Shown one piece after another: positions 11,197 through 23,214 of a DNA stretch of 64,000 nt. A program made the translations under genes and the position numbers. Location: positions 937,233 to 1,001,232 of the forward strand of contig NW_004457734.1 in the NCBI RefSeq assembly GCF_000203815.1. The letters run 5' to 3'. A model generated the notes under the pieces. It did no database searches and was not told the origin of the DNA. It worked only from the letters and a program-made list of their open reading frames with translations. Position 1 is the stretch's first letter, and the number at the start of each line of letters is the position of its first letter. This stretch comes from Cavenderia fasciculata. Its lineage: Eukaryota; Evosea; Eumycetozoa; Acytosteliales; Cavenderiaceae.

Positions 11197-12060
11197 TTTT
11201 TTTAGTATATATACAATTAATATTTATTAATATCTATCTATCTATTTATCTATTATTATTATTACTATTATTACTATTATTTGATACAAAAATATTTTTG
11301 TTTGGAATGAAATGGTTGAAATGATTGATTTGATTAATAATAATAATAATATTAATATTAATGCTTCCAACCCAAAATTAAACCAAAAATAATAAATAAC
11401 CCAAAAATCGCATTCAGTTCACTCTCTCTCTCGTCATAGCATGCTAGGATAAATGGATTGATTCATCACTGTTCTCTACAATTTCATCTTACTGCAGCTC
11501 AACCAAAACAATTCGATTCATTTCATTCCCATCCCAACACATATAATTTTGATATTGATTCTCATCCATTTTGCATATGATTTGGTTTTTGTCGACTTCA
11601 CATCAATTCCCACCATTAAACTCAAATACTACCCCAGCCCACTCACAATCAATCACACCCATTCCAGTTGTTTTTTGAAACCCAACTCTTCCATATTGAA
11701 TACCCATCAAAAATCTGATTGTTGATAAAAATAAATAAACAAACAATCAGAATCAGAATCATACCATATTCTGATTATATACAATTTTACATTGTCATTT
11801 ACAGTATTGTTATTTACATCAACCAAAAAAAATAAATGCAAGAGAGAGAAAAAGAGAGGTAAAACTTTTTTGAACCAATTATTATTGAATAAAGAATAGA
11901 ATATTCTATTTGTATTGGGTGATTAAAAAAGAATGATCTTTCTTTCTTTCTATCTATTGGATGATAATATTCGATTAAAAGAGTTCCTGTAATTTTTTGA
12001 GGATTATTACTATTTTTCAATATTAAAATTGTGTAGTTCATCGGATGTTGCGACATTCGT
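11197..12060. other. divergent intergenic region (PDI-like / MYG1)
   Basis: ATT-repeat and A/T-rich DNA with C-rich plus-strand sequence at about 11420-11720. A short minus frame (11814-12056) begins next to the MYG1 start but is AT-biased and unsupported. Probably a shared promoter region. Confidence 0.5.
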
Positions 12061-13313
12061 ATGTTTCGGTTTGCAATGAAAAGACTTCATAGTCAACTAG
12101 ATAGTAATAGTAATAATATTATGTCTCAATTAACTATTTGTACACACAGTGGATCATTCCACGCCGATGAAGCATTAGCTTGTTTCCTTTTAAAACTTAC
12201 CGATCAATTCAAAGATGCTAGTATGTCGAATCTAACTATAGATCAAAAGAATGATGAATACATACTTACTTACTTGCTCTCGTTTGAATGTAGAGATTAT
12301 TAGATCAAGAGATACTGAAGTTGTAAAGGCTGCTGATGTAGCTGTAGATGTAGGTGCTGAATACAATCAAAGTAAACATAGATATGATCATCATCAAGCT
12401 GGTTTCACTGAAATCTTTGGTGATGGTTTCAAGACTAAATTAAGTAGTGCTGGTTTAATTTACAAGTATGAATGAAACAACAACATCAACAACAAGACTA
12501 TTTAACCAACAATAATATTGACAAACTCTCTCTCTCTTTTTTTTTATAGACATTTTGGTAAAGAAATTATCAAGAATAGATTACAACTTGATGAAAGAAA
12601 GGTAAACCTTATTTATAAAAAGGTTTATGCCAATGCAATTGAAGAGTTGGATGGTATGGACAATGGAATTGAAAGATATCCAATTGATGTCAAACCATTG
12701 TATGCAGTTACATCGACTATTGGTAACAGAGTTGCTAGTCTCAATCCAAGTTGGAATGAACCACAAGACGATGACATTTTGTTCAAGCAATTTGAAAAGG
12801 CAATGACAATGATGGGTGAATACTTTTTGGACAAGGTCGACTATTATGGTAAGAGTTGGGTTCCAGCCTACGACATTGTAGAGACTGCCGTTAAAAATAG
12901 ATCATCGGTTCACTCGTCGGGTGAAATCATCATTCTCGATCAATACTGTCCATGGAAAGACCATCTCTACCACGTTGAAGATGTTCTATCCATTCAAACC
13001 AAAATCAAATTTGTCTTGTACCAAGATACTCTTGGTTCATGGCGTATTCAAGCTGTCAATCTCGACTCTCATTCATTTGCTCTTCGTAAGGCTCTTTTGG
13101 AAGCATGGCGTGGAAAACGTGATCAAGAATTAAGTGATATCATTGGTATTGAAGGTTGCATCTTTACTCGTACGTAGATTAATTAAAAACTTTTAAACTC
13201 TGATTAAATGATTAATTAATTATTCTTTTTTTATTTATCTAGATGCAAATGGATTTATTGGTGGACATAAAACGAAAGAAGGTGCTTTAACCATGGCAAT
13301 CAAATCATTATAA
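12061..13313 (+). CDS. MYG1-family exonuclease (UPF0160)
   Basis: Exons 12061-12220, 12294-12465, 12550-13169 and 13243-13313 (340 residues). Frame phase is consistent at every junction (phases 1, 2, 1). Family signatures are THSGSFHADEALACF near the start, VDVGAEYNQSKHRYDHHQ (the DHH-superfamily metal site), DNGI, and the C-terminal HANGFIGGHKTKEGAL, whose first His is built across intron 3. MYG1 is a 3'-5' RNA exonuclease of nucleus and mitochondria. The Arg/Lys-containing N-terminus of about 20 residues before MSQLTICTHSG looks like a mitochondrial presequence; a second in-frame ATG at 12121 could give a form without it. It ends 68 bp from the convergent mitochondrial ribosome recycling factor. 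Confidence 0.95.
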
Positions 13314-13381
13314 ATCAATTTAATATTTAATGATTAAGTAATTTTTGATTTATTGTTTGTTTTATTTATTTTTTTAAAAAT

Positions 13382-14306
13382 TTAAGAATTAATTTCCTTT
13401 ACTTTGGATTCAGTTGCTTTGGTAACTTGAGCAATGAAATCATCTGTCATTTTTTGGATATTCTTTTCAATAGTCTTTTCATCGTCCTTGGTCAATCTAA
13501 ATTGTTTCACGACACTGTCAGTCGTTTCCTTGCGGTGTCTACGAACACTGACCTTTGCTTCCTCAGAGATCGTGTTTACATTTTTAAGAAGCTTATTACG
13601 AAGATCTTGTGTTGGTTTTGGTAAAGAGATACGAATCAATGTTCCAACTGCGGTTGGATTAAGTCCCAAATCTGATTTTTGTAATGCTTTTTCAATATTT
13701 TTTAACATCTAAAGAAAAAAAACAATAATAAGTAAGTATAAGTATAATATATTCTATTCTATCTTCTTATTTCTTATTTACATTTGGATCATATGGAGTA
13801 ATATGAAGAGTAAGAGCATCTTTAATTGTAATCATTGCCATGTGTTGAATTTGCATATTTCCATTTGGCGTTTCAACGGTGATACGTTCCAATAGTTCTG
13901 GACCGGCACGACCAACTCTGATATCTCCAAACTGACGTTTGACAAAGTCCATTGTAGCTTCGCATCTTTGTTTCATTGTTGAAAGGTCTACTTGTTTAAT
14001 GTTGGCATAGGGGATCTCTTCTTTACCCTTGTCCTTGCCACCACCTCCACCCTTTTTGGCAGCACGTTCCAAAAACATTGACGGTGTTCTGATATAAGGC
14101 ATTGATGAAGATCTGCTCAAAAAGGTTCTGATCAATGGTGATGGTGCAGAACCTGGAGCAGTCGACAACAAAGTAGCCGAAGTGTATGAATAGGTTGGAC
14201 TTATCTTTACACTTGATGTTTGACGTAATGGTTGTTGCTCACCATTATTCATACATTGTGTTAATAATTTTGATACTGTTGTTGGTTTGTTTACTACTCT
14301 TTGCAT
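13382..14306 (-). CDS. mitochondrial ribosome recycling factor
   Basis: Exons 14306-13782 and 13708-13382 (283 residues). A long Ser/Thr/Arg-rich N-terminus (about 1-100) is a plausible mitochondrial presequence plus linker. The RRF domain follows with FGDIRVGRAGPELLERITVE, the central HITPYDPN-MLKNIEKAL join restored by splicing, and ISLPKPTQDLRNKLLK. The C-terminal helix RRHRKETTDSV...EKNIQKMTDDF is typical. It recycles the ribosome after termination, with a translocase. It is convergent with MYG1. Confidence 0.94.
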
Positions 14307-15497
14307 TCTTTCCTCTTCTTCCTCCTTTTCTCTCTAAAGATTAATAACAAAAAGTGATCAACACTTTAAGCCAGGGCATTGCTTGTTTGAACAGACACAA
14401 CCCCCAATTTTGTTTTTTTTTTTTTTTTTCTCTTTCTCAATACCTCTTGAATCAAGCAAAGTTAGCTTTGCTCACCTCATCGTTCGAAACCAGTATTATT
14501 ATCAATTACAAAGTGTAGATAGAGTATTTGTTTGTTTATTTATTTATTACTCTAACAGCACTAATGGTGGTAATAACTAACTGTTGTTTTGTTTGGAGAT
14601 TGAAATGTTTATTAACCTCACACCAATCTCATTCAATGAAGAAGAATCTAGATTATAACCCTCTTTTGAACTAATTTTATAAAGAAGACTATTATCACCT
14701 CGACGTCTCAAGAGAGCTCTTTTAAATAAGGGTGTATCTCTGTGGGATGATTCATTGGGGGATGCTCGACGATCATCCGTTGTTGCCTAAAAAGATGGTT
14801 GGGACAGGCCCTATGAAATATCATGTGCGTACTTGGGAACAGGCCTAGTGAAGAGATTAATCGTGTGTATCGACTTTCGATATTTTGGTTATGTGATCGT
14901 CGTCTTCGTTTAGAGCCACATTCTTGGCACTCTCTCATTCCCACCCCTCAAGTCAAAAGGAGTTTCCTTATTGCGTATCAGTCAGTAATGAATAAAGGGT
15001 TGTGTCTGAAGAATAATAACACATTTGCAGGAGGGACAGGGATTAGGTTTTTTAGAAGGGAAGGGGATTTACATCAATCAATCACACACCATTACTTTTA
15101 CTTTTAGTTTGTGTGTTTGTTGTTATGGTAGGTTAGGTTTGGTTGATGATTGGCGACGGATGATCTTGCTTTTGGTCTATCTGTCTATCTGTTGTGGTGT
15201 TGGTGGTGTTGGTATTATTGTTGTTGTGTTTTGCCCTTTCGACCTCTGTCCAGCCACCACTCACTATAGACCGCAACAATAAGAACAACAATAATAATAG
15301 CAGCACATGATGAACAAACTATAAAACTTATATCATAATTTAATTCAATTCATTTCATTACATTCTCTTTTGTCTAGCTATCGTATCGTATCGTATCATC
15401 GATCATTCAGTTATTTATCGAAGCAGACAAGATAGATGTAATTAAAGAGATAATAGAGAGAGAGAGAGAGAGACAGAGACTAGAGTAGATTGAGGGA
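14307..15497. other. intergenic region with an unexplained coding-like minus-strand stretch
   Basis: Upstream space between mtRRF and the Gln-rich gene. At about 14577-14945 the minus strand has two overlapping open frames whose codon choice looks partly coding but which cannot be joined without a frameshift (see findings). The sequence is GC-richer than typical spacer here. 15290-15497 contains AG repeats and TCGTA repeats before the next start. Confidence 0.4.
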
Positions 15498-16337
15498 ATG
15501 GATCACCAACAGCAATATAAACATAAGCAACAACAACAACAACAATACCAATATACTATAAAACAAGAGAATAATAATAATAATAATGGTGGTATACCAA
15601 GCCCTTTACCAGGAGGTGTACCTCCTCCTATTAATAGTCAGTCGTCAAACAACACAAAAGGATTGGTCATACCCAAATCGAAAATGCCAACTTCATTGAC
15701 ACCAGAGGGAGAACAATTATCCAAAGATCTTGCACATGAACGATCAATGTCTTTTAAAACACAAATCAAGGCATCTAGTATACACTTGAGTACTGGGGGA
15801 CTTGAAATTTATTTGGACCCGAATAATAATGTTTCGGCATCTGGCGACCCGGTTCCACCTATAGCATCAACCTTTATAGATACCTCTAATATTATTAAAC
15901 AAGAATCTTCATCACCTTCACCAAATCCTGATACTACTAATCCAACAACGCCACAACAACAACATCAACAACTACATAACCAACAACAAATACCAACTAC
16001 TAATCAACAATTACAACACCAACAACACCAATTGCAACAACAACAACAACAACAATTACAACAACACCAACAACACCAACAACACCAATTACAACAACAA
16101 CAACAACAACAACAACAACATAGACAAGGAACACAAGGATTCCAAATACCAATGCATGGACAATTTTATTATTATCCAGCATCACAAATTCAATACCAAG
16201 GTGTTCCAATAACTTCACATCCACATGCTCATCCTCCTCAATCTAATCAACAACAACAACCACAACCGATGAATATTGATGAGTTATCATATCAACAACA
16301 ACAACAACAACAACACCATAAAGATAATGAAGGTTAA
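15498..16337 (+). CDS. Gln-rich protein of unknown function
   Basis: A single exon of 279 residues. The N-terminus and residues about 150-215 are Gln/His tracts. A non-repetitive core at about 52-130 (GLVIPKSKMPTSLTPEGEQL through STFIDTSNIIK) may be the functional part, but it matches no family I recognise. Gln-rich proteins of this sort are often transcription-related; here that is only a guess. The start ATG is the first after AG-repeat leader DNA. Confidence 0.7.
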   Translation: MDHQQQYKHKQQQQQQYQYTIKQENNNNNNGGIPSPLPGGVPPPINSQSSNNTKGLVIPKSKMPTSLTPEGEQLSKDLAHERSMSFKTQIKASSIHLSTGGLEIYLDPNNNVSASGDPVPPIASTFIDTSNIIKQESSSPSPNPDTTNPTTPQQQHQQLHNQQQIPTTNQQLQHQQHQLQQQQQQQLQQHQQHQQHQLQQQQQQQQQHRQGTQGFQIPMHGQFYYYPASQIQYQGVPITSHPHAHPPQSNQQQQPQPMNIDELSYQQQQQQQHHKDNEG

Positions 16338-16645
16338 AAAAAAAGACAAAGATAGATATATATATAATATATATATGAACCATATTGTAATAAAGCTAAC
16401 TTTAATTTCTTTAAAGGACTGACGAATAGTTGGGCTACATTGTCATTCAATGAAAATATCCTTGGAAACCTTTAGCTGCTCATAGTGTGGGTGAGTGAAG
16501 ATTTTTGATGATACTTTTCCACACCTTCGGCACTCACCCCCCTACCCAACTCCTATACTATCTATTGATTTTCATTCTATTTGTTCTTTTATCTATTTGT
16601 ATTTATTTATATTTATTTATATTTATTATTATTTATTCAAAAGAC

Positions 16646-17968
16646 ATGTCGAAAAGAAAAGGAAACGATAAAGAGGATTACCTAGGTGGAGATGATGTTG
16701 TTGATCAGGTATCATCACAGAAAGTTCAACATGACATAAAGAGAACTAAACAAACCATTAATAATAATAATAGTCATAGTAATAATAATAATACACCTAA
16801 AAAGAACAACAACAACAACAATAACAATAATAACAATAAAAACAATCATAATAATAATCATAACAATCATAACAAATCAAATAATAATAATACACCTAAA
16901 AAACAACAACAACAACAACAACAACAATTAATCGCTGACAAGAAGAAGTTATCGACACCAACATCATCTTCATCTTCTTCAATTTCATCATCAACAGCTG
17001 AACAAGTTATAACTTTAACTTCAACATCTTCTTCTTCATCTTCATCATCATCATCATCATCATCAACAACTTTTTCAGTTGTAAAGAAAAAGGATGAAAG
17101 TAAAGATTTAATTAGAGTTTATGCTGATGGTATTTATGACTTGTTTCACTTTGGACATGCACGTTCATTACAACAAGCCAAATTACTATTCCCAAATACA
17201 CATTTGATCGTTGGTGTTTGTAATGATGAATTGACTCATCGACTAAAAGGAAAGACTGTGATGGATCACAAGGAACGTGCCGAATCGCTGAGACATTGCA
17301 AATGGGTTGATGAAGTGGTCGAGAATGCACCATGGATTGTGACACAAGAGTTTATCGATGAACATGAAATTGACTTTGTTGCACACGGCGAAGACGCTTG
17401 TCTCGACAAGGATGGCAATGACATTTATCAATTTGTAAAGGATCAAGGTAAATTCAAGACCATCAAGAGAACCGATGGTATCTCTACCTCTGACATTATC
17501 CTTCGTATCGTAAAGGATTATGACAGTTATGTCAATCGTAATCTAAAACGTGGATACACTAGAAAAGAAATGAATGTCTCTGCACTCAAAGAAGCCAGTC
17601 TTCAAGTTGAAGAGAAATTCAGTCAAATCAGATCAAAAGTTTTGGATTCCGTAAAGACTTGGTCAAATGAACATCACATGTTGGACTTTTTGAAAAGATT
17701 TAGTGTAACTATAAATTACAAAATTAAATTTAATTATGATTATCTCTTATCAATAATAATACTTATTTTTGGTACTTTTTTTTTATAGAAACGATTACCA
17801 AATATATTGGCAATTGAAAATAATAATAATAATGGAAATTTATTATCACCAACATCTTCAAATGACGAATTTGAATATGATCAAGATGATGGAACAAGTC
17901 CACCAAACTATCCATTAAGTCCACCTACTTTGAGTGGTATTACCAAGGGTCCCCAAGATTATATTTAA
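16646..17968 (+). CDS. choline-phosphate cytidylyltransferase
   Basis: Exons 16646-17704 and 17789-17968 (412 residues), joined in phase 0. Residues 1-about 150 are Asn/Gln/Ser-rich. The catalytic domain begins [20 protein letters not shown], with the HxGH nucleotidyltransferase signature near residue 168, and continues with [31 protein letters not shown] and [15 protein letters not shown]. The following helical stretch ([15 protein letters not shown] onward) corresponds to the lipid-binding amphipathic region, and a Ser/Pro-rich tail (PLSPPTLSG) resembles the phosphorylated tail. The enzyme makes CDP-choline from CTP and phosphocholine, the rate-setting step of phosphatidylcholine synthesis. 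I chose the ATG next to MSKRKG rather than an upstream in-frame ATG, which would add a hydrophobic leader. Confidence 0.96.
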
Positions 17969-18194
17969 CTTCAACTTAAACTTCAACTTAAACAACAACA
18001 CATACATCATTTATTTATTATATTAATTAATATTATTATTATGCAACAACAACAACACAACAGGAACAATATCTCTCTATTTGTAATATATATTTTTAAA
18101 AATTTACCAATTCTTTAATATTATAATATTTTTTTTTGAAAGTTTATTTAAATATTTAATTAATTCTAATTCTATTTTGGTTATTAATATTGGA

Positions 18195-20497
18195 TTAACT
18201 TCCTAATGAACCACAATCAACAAAGTAATCTACACGTTCATCTCTACTTTCAGAATCAGATTCCGAGTCTGAATTGTTATAGGTGGAAGTGTTGGACATA
18301 TTTTTATCACGGCTATGAGTCTTTACTTTACTGGCAAAAGAGACTCTTTTTTCTGGGCCATCATGATCGTCATCTTGGTCCTCGTCATCACTATTAAAGG
18401 CGGCTTCACCAGTCTCTGCATTTGCTACTTGAACACCACTATATCTCTTCTTTCTAATCAATCTCAACATTCCCTTTGAAGACCAGAATTGATGTTGAAT
18501 TTGTTCATATTCTTGATGTAACATTGTTAATCTAAATTTAAAATAGAAAATAGAAAAAGAATTAATTAATATATATATTATTTTGTTACTTGACTTTGAT
18601 TTAATTACTTTTTAGTATCAGGATTAAAATAAGGTTCACCACACATTGCTTTTCTCTTTAAACAAGCAAATATAGTACCATGAATAGTTGCCAAAGAACG
18701 ATCAATACTTGTATTATCTATTTGTGGAATCTTTAAAATAATAGAAAAAAAAAAAAAAATTTTAATTTAAAAAAAAAGGGAAATTATAATTCTCTTTTTA
18801 GTTTTTTACTTACTGAAATGGAATCAGCACCTTGACATAGATAATTATTAATGATACGAATATTTTTAAAATATTTGGTATATTTGTTTTGGTGTGGATC
18901 CAAAGTCATATATTTCGATCGAATGGCAAATCGTTCTTTGTGTTTGGCTTCGTTACTTATATACATTAGGAATGGAATACAGGATGGATGTTTTTCACAC
19001 AATCTAATAATGATACGTGTATCAAGATGTACACCTTCAACAATTAATGATTCATTTCTCTTTTCATATTGATCAATTAATGAATCCAATTTGTTAAAAA
19101 TCATATCATTTTGTGCTTCATATCCTTGTAAAATCTAAAAAAAAAAATAGAAATAAATTAAATTAATATTAAATTCTATCTATCATTTTGTTTTCCTTTT
19201 CTTTTTTGTTTTTTTTTTGTTTCTTTTTACCTTTTCTTTATGAGATAAAGAAGAATTTGAAATAATTTCACCAGCATGATAGGTTGATGCCCATAAAATA
19301 GGTGATTCAGTACGACTAATAAATTTTCTAAGGATTTGACGGATGTTATCGGTAGAGATGACAGCAGCAAATCCAATACGACTAGCAAGAAGTGCAGTCA
19401 ATGTACTCTTACCACATCCACTGGTACCTCCAAGTAGAATGGTAAATGAATGTTTCTTTTCCTGAACGTCACATGCAACTGGAAAATCAGATATGTATTG
19501 TGGTTTGCTGTATTGATAGGTTGACAATATGTGACCAACTATATAGTAGAATGTACTTCTGAGCAAACTGACACAATATACAGGTAGATTATCAGCGTTG
19601 CTAAAGTTGTTATAATTGTTACTGTTAAAGTTGTGTTGTGGTGGTGCTGGTGGAAGAGGATGACCTTGTTGGTTTTGTTGGTTTTGTTGTTGTTGTTCCA
19701 CTTCGACACGACAGTTTTCCAATTGATCAAATATCGAACTTGTAATTTGTCTAGCGTGCAATGATTTACAACCCATGAATTTTAGTGTCAAATTTAAATG
19801 ATATCTACTATATCTTTTAATATTATCATTTTGATGAAAGTAAAGTGCTTGATTTACATCAAAGAAATTAATATAATCAAATATCTAAAAAAATAATAGA
19901 GAGAAATAAAGAAAAAGAGATAGATTAGAAATCAAATTGTCCTTTCATGGTTGGAAAGATGGGTACATCATCATTTATCAAGAGATCGATCGGGTGACTA
20001 TCGACGATCGACTGACGATCGACGATCGATCTCTAGATTTGGGTTCGATTTGAATTCTTACTACTTACCTCCTTGGTATTAGATAGATCTTGAAGTGGAT
20101 TAGTTGAACTATGGTGAATGAATGGATGACCAAGTTTGCCATTGGGAGAATGTTGAGCGTATGCAACGCTTGGTAGAGGTACCAATGGTTTTGCACAAAA
20201 CTCTTTGTTGTTGGTGAGAGCGTCCTCTACGATATATATGTATGCCAATGTTCCATCCCTTATACAATCTGCATGTTGAATCATTGATGATGCAGACAAT
20301 GGATTACTATTACTATTAACGTTATTACTAGTAGTATTCAATGCAGATGACGACGGTGCAGTCTCACCAAGCAATGAAGGTAATGGTGGTAATGGAGCAA
20401 CATTCATATTGCCATTAATATTACCATTACCATTAACATTAACATTACCATTGTTCAATAGATTTAACTTTGAAGTTTGAGATATTACTTGTTCCAT
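18195..20497 (-). CDS. LPA1 / 2-phosphoglycerate kinase-like P-loop protein
   Basis: Exons 20497-20069, 19884-19231, 19134-18814, 18730-18609 and 18531-18195 (620 residues); all phases agree. The stretch LKFMGCKSLHARQIT matches the N-terminal conserved block of plant LPA1-type proteins. Next come a Walker A GGTSGCGKSTL near residue 290, STDNIRQILR, and a conserved VEGVHLDTRIIIRL segment with a Walker B-like role. The acidic Ser-rich C-terminus (SDSESDSESRDE) looks like a casein-kinase target. In plants LPA1 affects phytic-acid (inositol phosphate) levels; archaeal relatives phosphorylate 2-phosphoglycerate. The dictyostelid substrate is unknown. Intron 1 carries a GATCGA-rich palindrome. Confidence 0.88.
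19981..20034. repeat. GATCGA-rich inverted repeat inside intron 1
   Basis: Arms AGAGATCGATCG (19981-19992) and CGATCGATCTCT (20023-20034) are perfect complements over 12 bp, with further CGACGATCG repeats in the loop. It lies wholly within intron 1 of the LPA1-like gene. Confidence 0.8.
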
Positions 20498-22017
20498 TAT
20501 TTCCTTGAGACTTGAGAGATATATATGTATATATACAAATTAATATATAGATGTGTGTGTGTAAATGAATAAATAGTTTGCAGCAACAGCAGTTGAACTG
20601 TTAGATATTATTTTAATGTTGTAAGAATAAGAGGAGGAGGAGGGGGAGGAGGAGGAGTTTAAATAAATAAATAATAAGACTATAATATAATAATAATAAT
20701 AATATACACGGAGATGAGGATGAGGATGTGGGTAGGAGGTGGAAGATGGGGAGTTTGTTGGGAGTGTGTAAATGATGATTGTGTGTTTGTGTTTAACAAT
20801 GAGATAGAACTTTTGGGTTCTACTCTTGGTGACCGAGGGTTGCTGGCTGAATTGTCTGTGAGGAAGATCTTCTCAGCTAGTGTAGAATATATAAAATTAA
20901 ATTGTTTAATTTGTTGGTTTGGTTACAGCTCAGCTGATTCCTCTGCTTGAAAGGAAAAAAAAGTTCAAAAAAACTTTCAAACTTTGCCTTTATAATTTTA
21001 ATGACAAGCATGCTCTGCGATAGGTCACCGATTCATTGAACCGCCGTTCAATTCAACCAACATATTCTTAATAATGAAGAACCTCAGAGTAGGTGATTCT
21101 TGACACATAAGATTGGTTGTTCATGTGCGTGTTTCGAAGATAGAATAAAGGATAGAGGATTGACAGATATTAAAATAAACAAATAAACAAACAAACTCTA
21201 AAATATCATTAGATTTTGTGAATCATTGTCATATTATTTATTTAATTATTTATTTGTTTTTTTTTTTGTCTAAACTAAAAGAGAGAGAGAGATACAACGA
21301 GACAACGCCCACACACATTTTTTAATAAGATTTTAATATAAAAAACGATCACACCCTCTCCACCTCTACCTATCACAACACCAACGTTCGGACACACAAA
21401 TAATAATAAAATCACCGAATTTATGATTATCCATCAACCCACAAGACAGTTGTCACTCACCTATCTTCTGTCTGTTCGTTTCCACCCAACAAACCAAGGA
21501 AACAAGGATTAAAAATTAATTTTAAATATTTATTAATTATCATGACAAGACAGACGGACGTCTGCAAAAAACACAACAAAAGTATTTCAAGTCAGAACTA
21601 ATAATCATCAACACAAACAAACAAACAAACAACCTTCATTAAACAACTAACTAGCTCAACAACTAATAGTAGTAATAATAATAATACTAGGGTTGTTGCA
21701 AACATTAACAAAAGAGGCAGATATTTATTTATTTATTCACAACAGATATTCAACACAACAACATATATTATTATCTATTTTAAAACAAAAGATACACCTT
21801 TTATATTCAACTTTAACAAAACAAGAACCAATACAATACATTTTAAATAATAATAATAATAATAGAAAGAAAGAATAAGAATTTAGAAAAAAGACTTACT
21901 TTACAAACACAACATAATCAAATAAGAATTTAATCTCCACATATATAGCACAATATAAACCTTATAACTCTAAAAGTGGAGAGTTTTATATATATTGGAG
22001 CAAAATACAAGACAACT
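20498..22017. other. divergent intergenic region (LPA1-like / DHHC)
   Basis: Contains GGAGGA repeats (20630-20660), a GC-richer part around 20800-21060 with a perfect 7-bp hairpin ATTGAAC-CGCC-GTTCAAT at 21035-21052, and sense-strand A/C-rich leader DNA for the DHHC gene. Frames at 20714-20950 and 21693-21878 lack coding character or a proper ATG. Confidence 0.5.
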
Positions 22018-23083
22018 ATGAGTGGTAATAAGACTACGACCATAGTTGCAAGGTTTGGGTTACAATCATTTGTGATATTGCTAGTGATCATACCCTACCT
22101 CTATATACTCAACTATGCCATATTCCCGTGGATGCACGATGTAACCACCTTTATGAGCTCTGTATTTCATTCAATTCTCGCAACGGCGCTAACTTGCCTC
22201 GTCTTAATATCCTATATACTCGTCAGTTCAACCAGCCCTGGTGATTTTAACGATACTTTATCACCTTCTTATTATTTACTTTATCCAATCTCTTCTATAA
22301 ATTCTGAAGAAGATAAAAAGTATGATGAAACATATAAGATATATATAAATAGAAAGATTATATATATATATTAATACATTGATTTATAATTTTATAGATT
22401 TTGTACAAAATGTAATCAACAAAAACCAGAAAGAGCACATCATTGCAGTAGTTGCAAAAAGTGTATTTTAAGAATGGATCATCATTGTCTGTTTATTGGC
22501 AATTGTGTTGGTCTATTCAACCAGAAATATTTTGTTTTATTCCTATTCTACGCTTCACTTTCCATATTTTATTTCTTTTATTTATTGGTTTCAAGATCAT
22601 TGGAAGTATTATTGGATTCAACTCCTGTATGTGTAAACAAAAAAAAGAAAGAAAGAAATAGTATTTTTAAAAATAGATTATTTATTTATATTTAATTTAT
22701 TTATTTATACTTTTTTTTTTTAGCAACAAACGGAATATAACTTTTTAGATATATCAAAATTATTTTTAATTGGATCATTGACAATATCGATGGTGATTAT
22801 AGAGATATCAATTACATCAATGTTGGTGAATCAATTGTGGTTGTTGGGGAATAATATGACGACGATCGAACATGAAGGTACTAAAAGAAAACTATACGGA
22901 CGAAAGGTGTTACCACACCAACTCCAACAATACCAAGACCAATTACGACGTAGCGACAAGGGTTGGATACATAATTTTTCAACTGTATTTGGTAATCCAT
23001 CTTTATCTTGGATTCTACCAGTACCACCTCATATATTAAAAAATGGTTACCAGCAAAGAAAGGGTGACATTATGGAAGTTTAA
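22018..23083 (+). CDS. DHHC-type protein S-palmitoyltransferase
   Basis: Exons 22018-22319, 22398-22626 and 22724-23083 (296 residues); phases 2 and 0 fit. Two N-terminal membrane segments are followed by the Cys-rich domain [22 protein letters not shown] with catalytic DHHC near residue 128 ([14 protein letters not shown]). Two further membrane spans and the NMTTIE motif (TTxE, near 220) follow. The enzyme attaches palmitate to cysteines of cytosolic or membrane proteins, usually at Golgi or plasma membrane. ATG 22018 is the first real ATG; an upstream in-frame GTG is not used. A second, ankyrin-bearing DHHC enzyme lies at 52.9-55.3 kb and is not a close relative. Confidence 0.95.
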
Positions 23084-23214
23084 AAGTAATAAAAAGTATT
23101 AAATAACCATGCGGCAAATAACAAAATCAAAATCAAAACAAAACAAATATTTAAAATATCAAGTTTAACATTTTGAATTTTATTATTATTATTAAAATCG
23201 ATTTGGCAAGATAG

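Noticed and set aside
16000-16140. CRISPR-like or satellite repeats
   Set aside because: These are CAA-type codon repeats coding poly-Gln within a gene, with no spacer structure.
16505-16645. N-terminal extension of the cytidylyltransferase
   Set aside because: The extension is a hydrophobic A/T-biased leader that would put a soluble enzyme behind a signal-anchor. The ATG at 16646 has an A-rich context and gives the expected protein.
20714-20950. 78-codon plus-strand frame
   Set aside because: Gly/Trp/Cys-rich translation of promoter DNA with repeated GAGGATG; no coding character.
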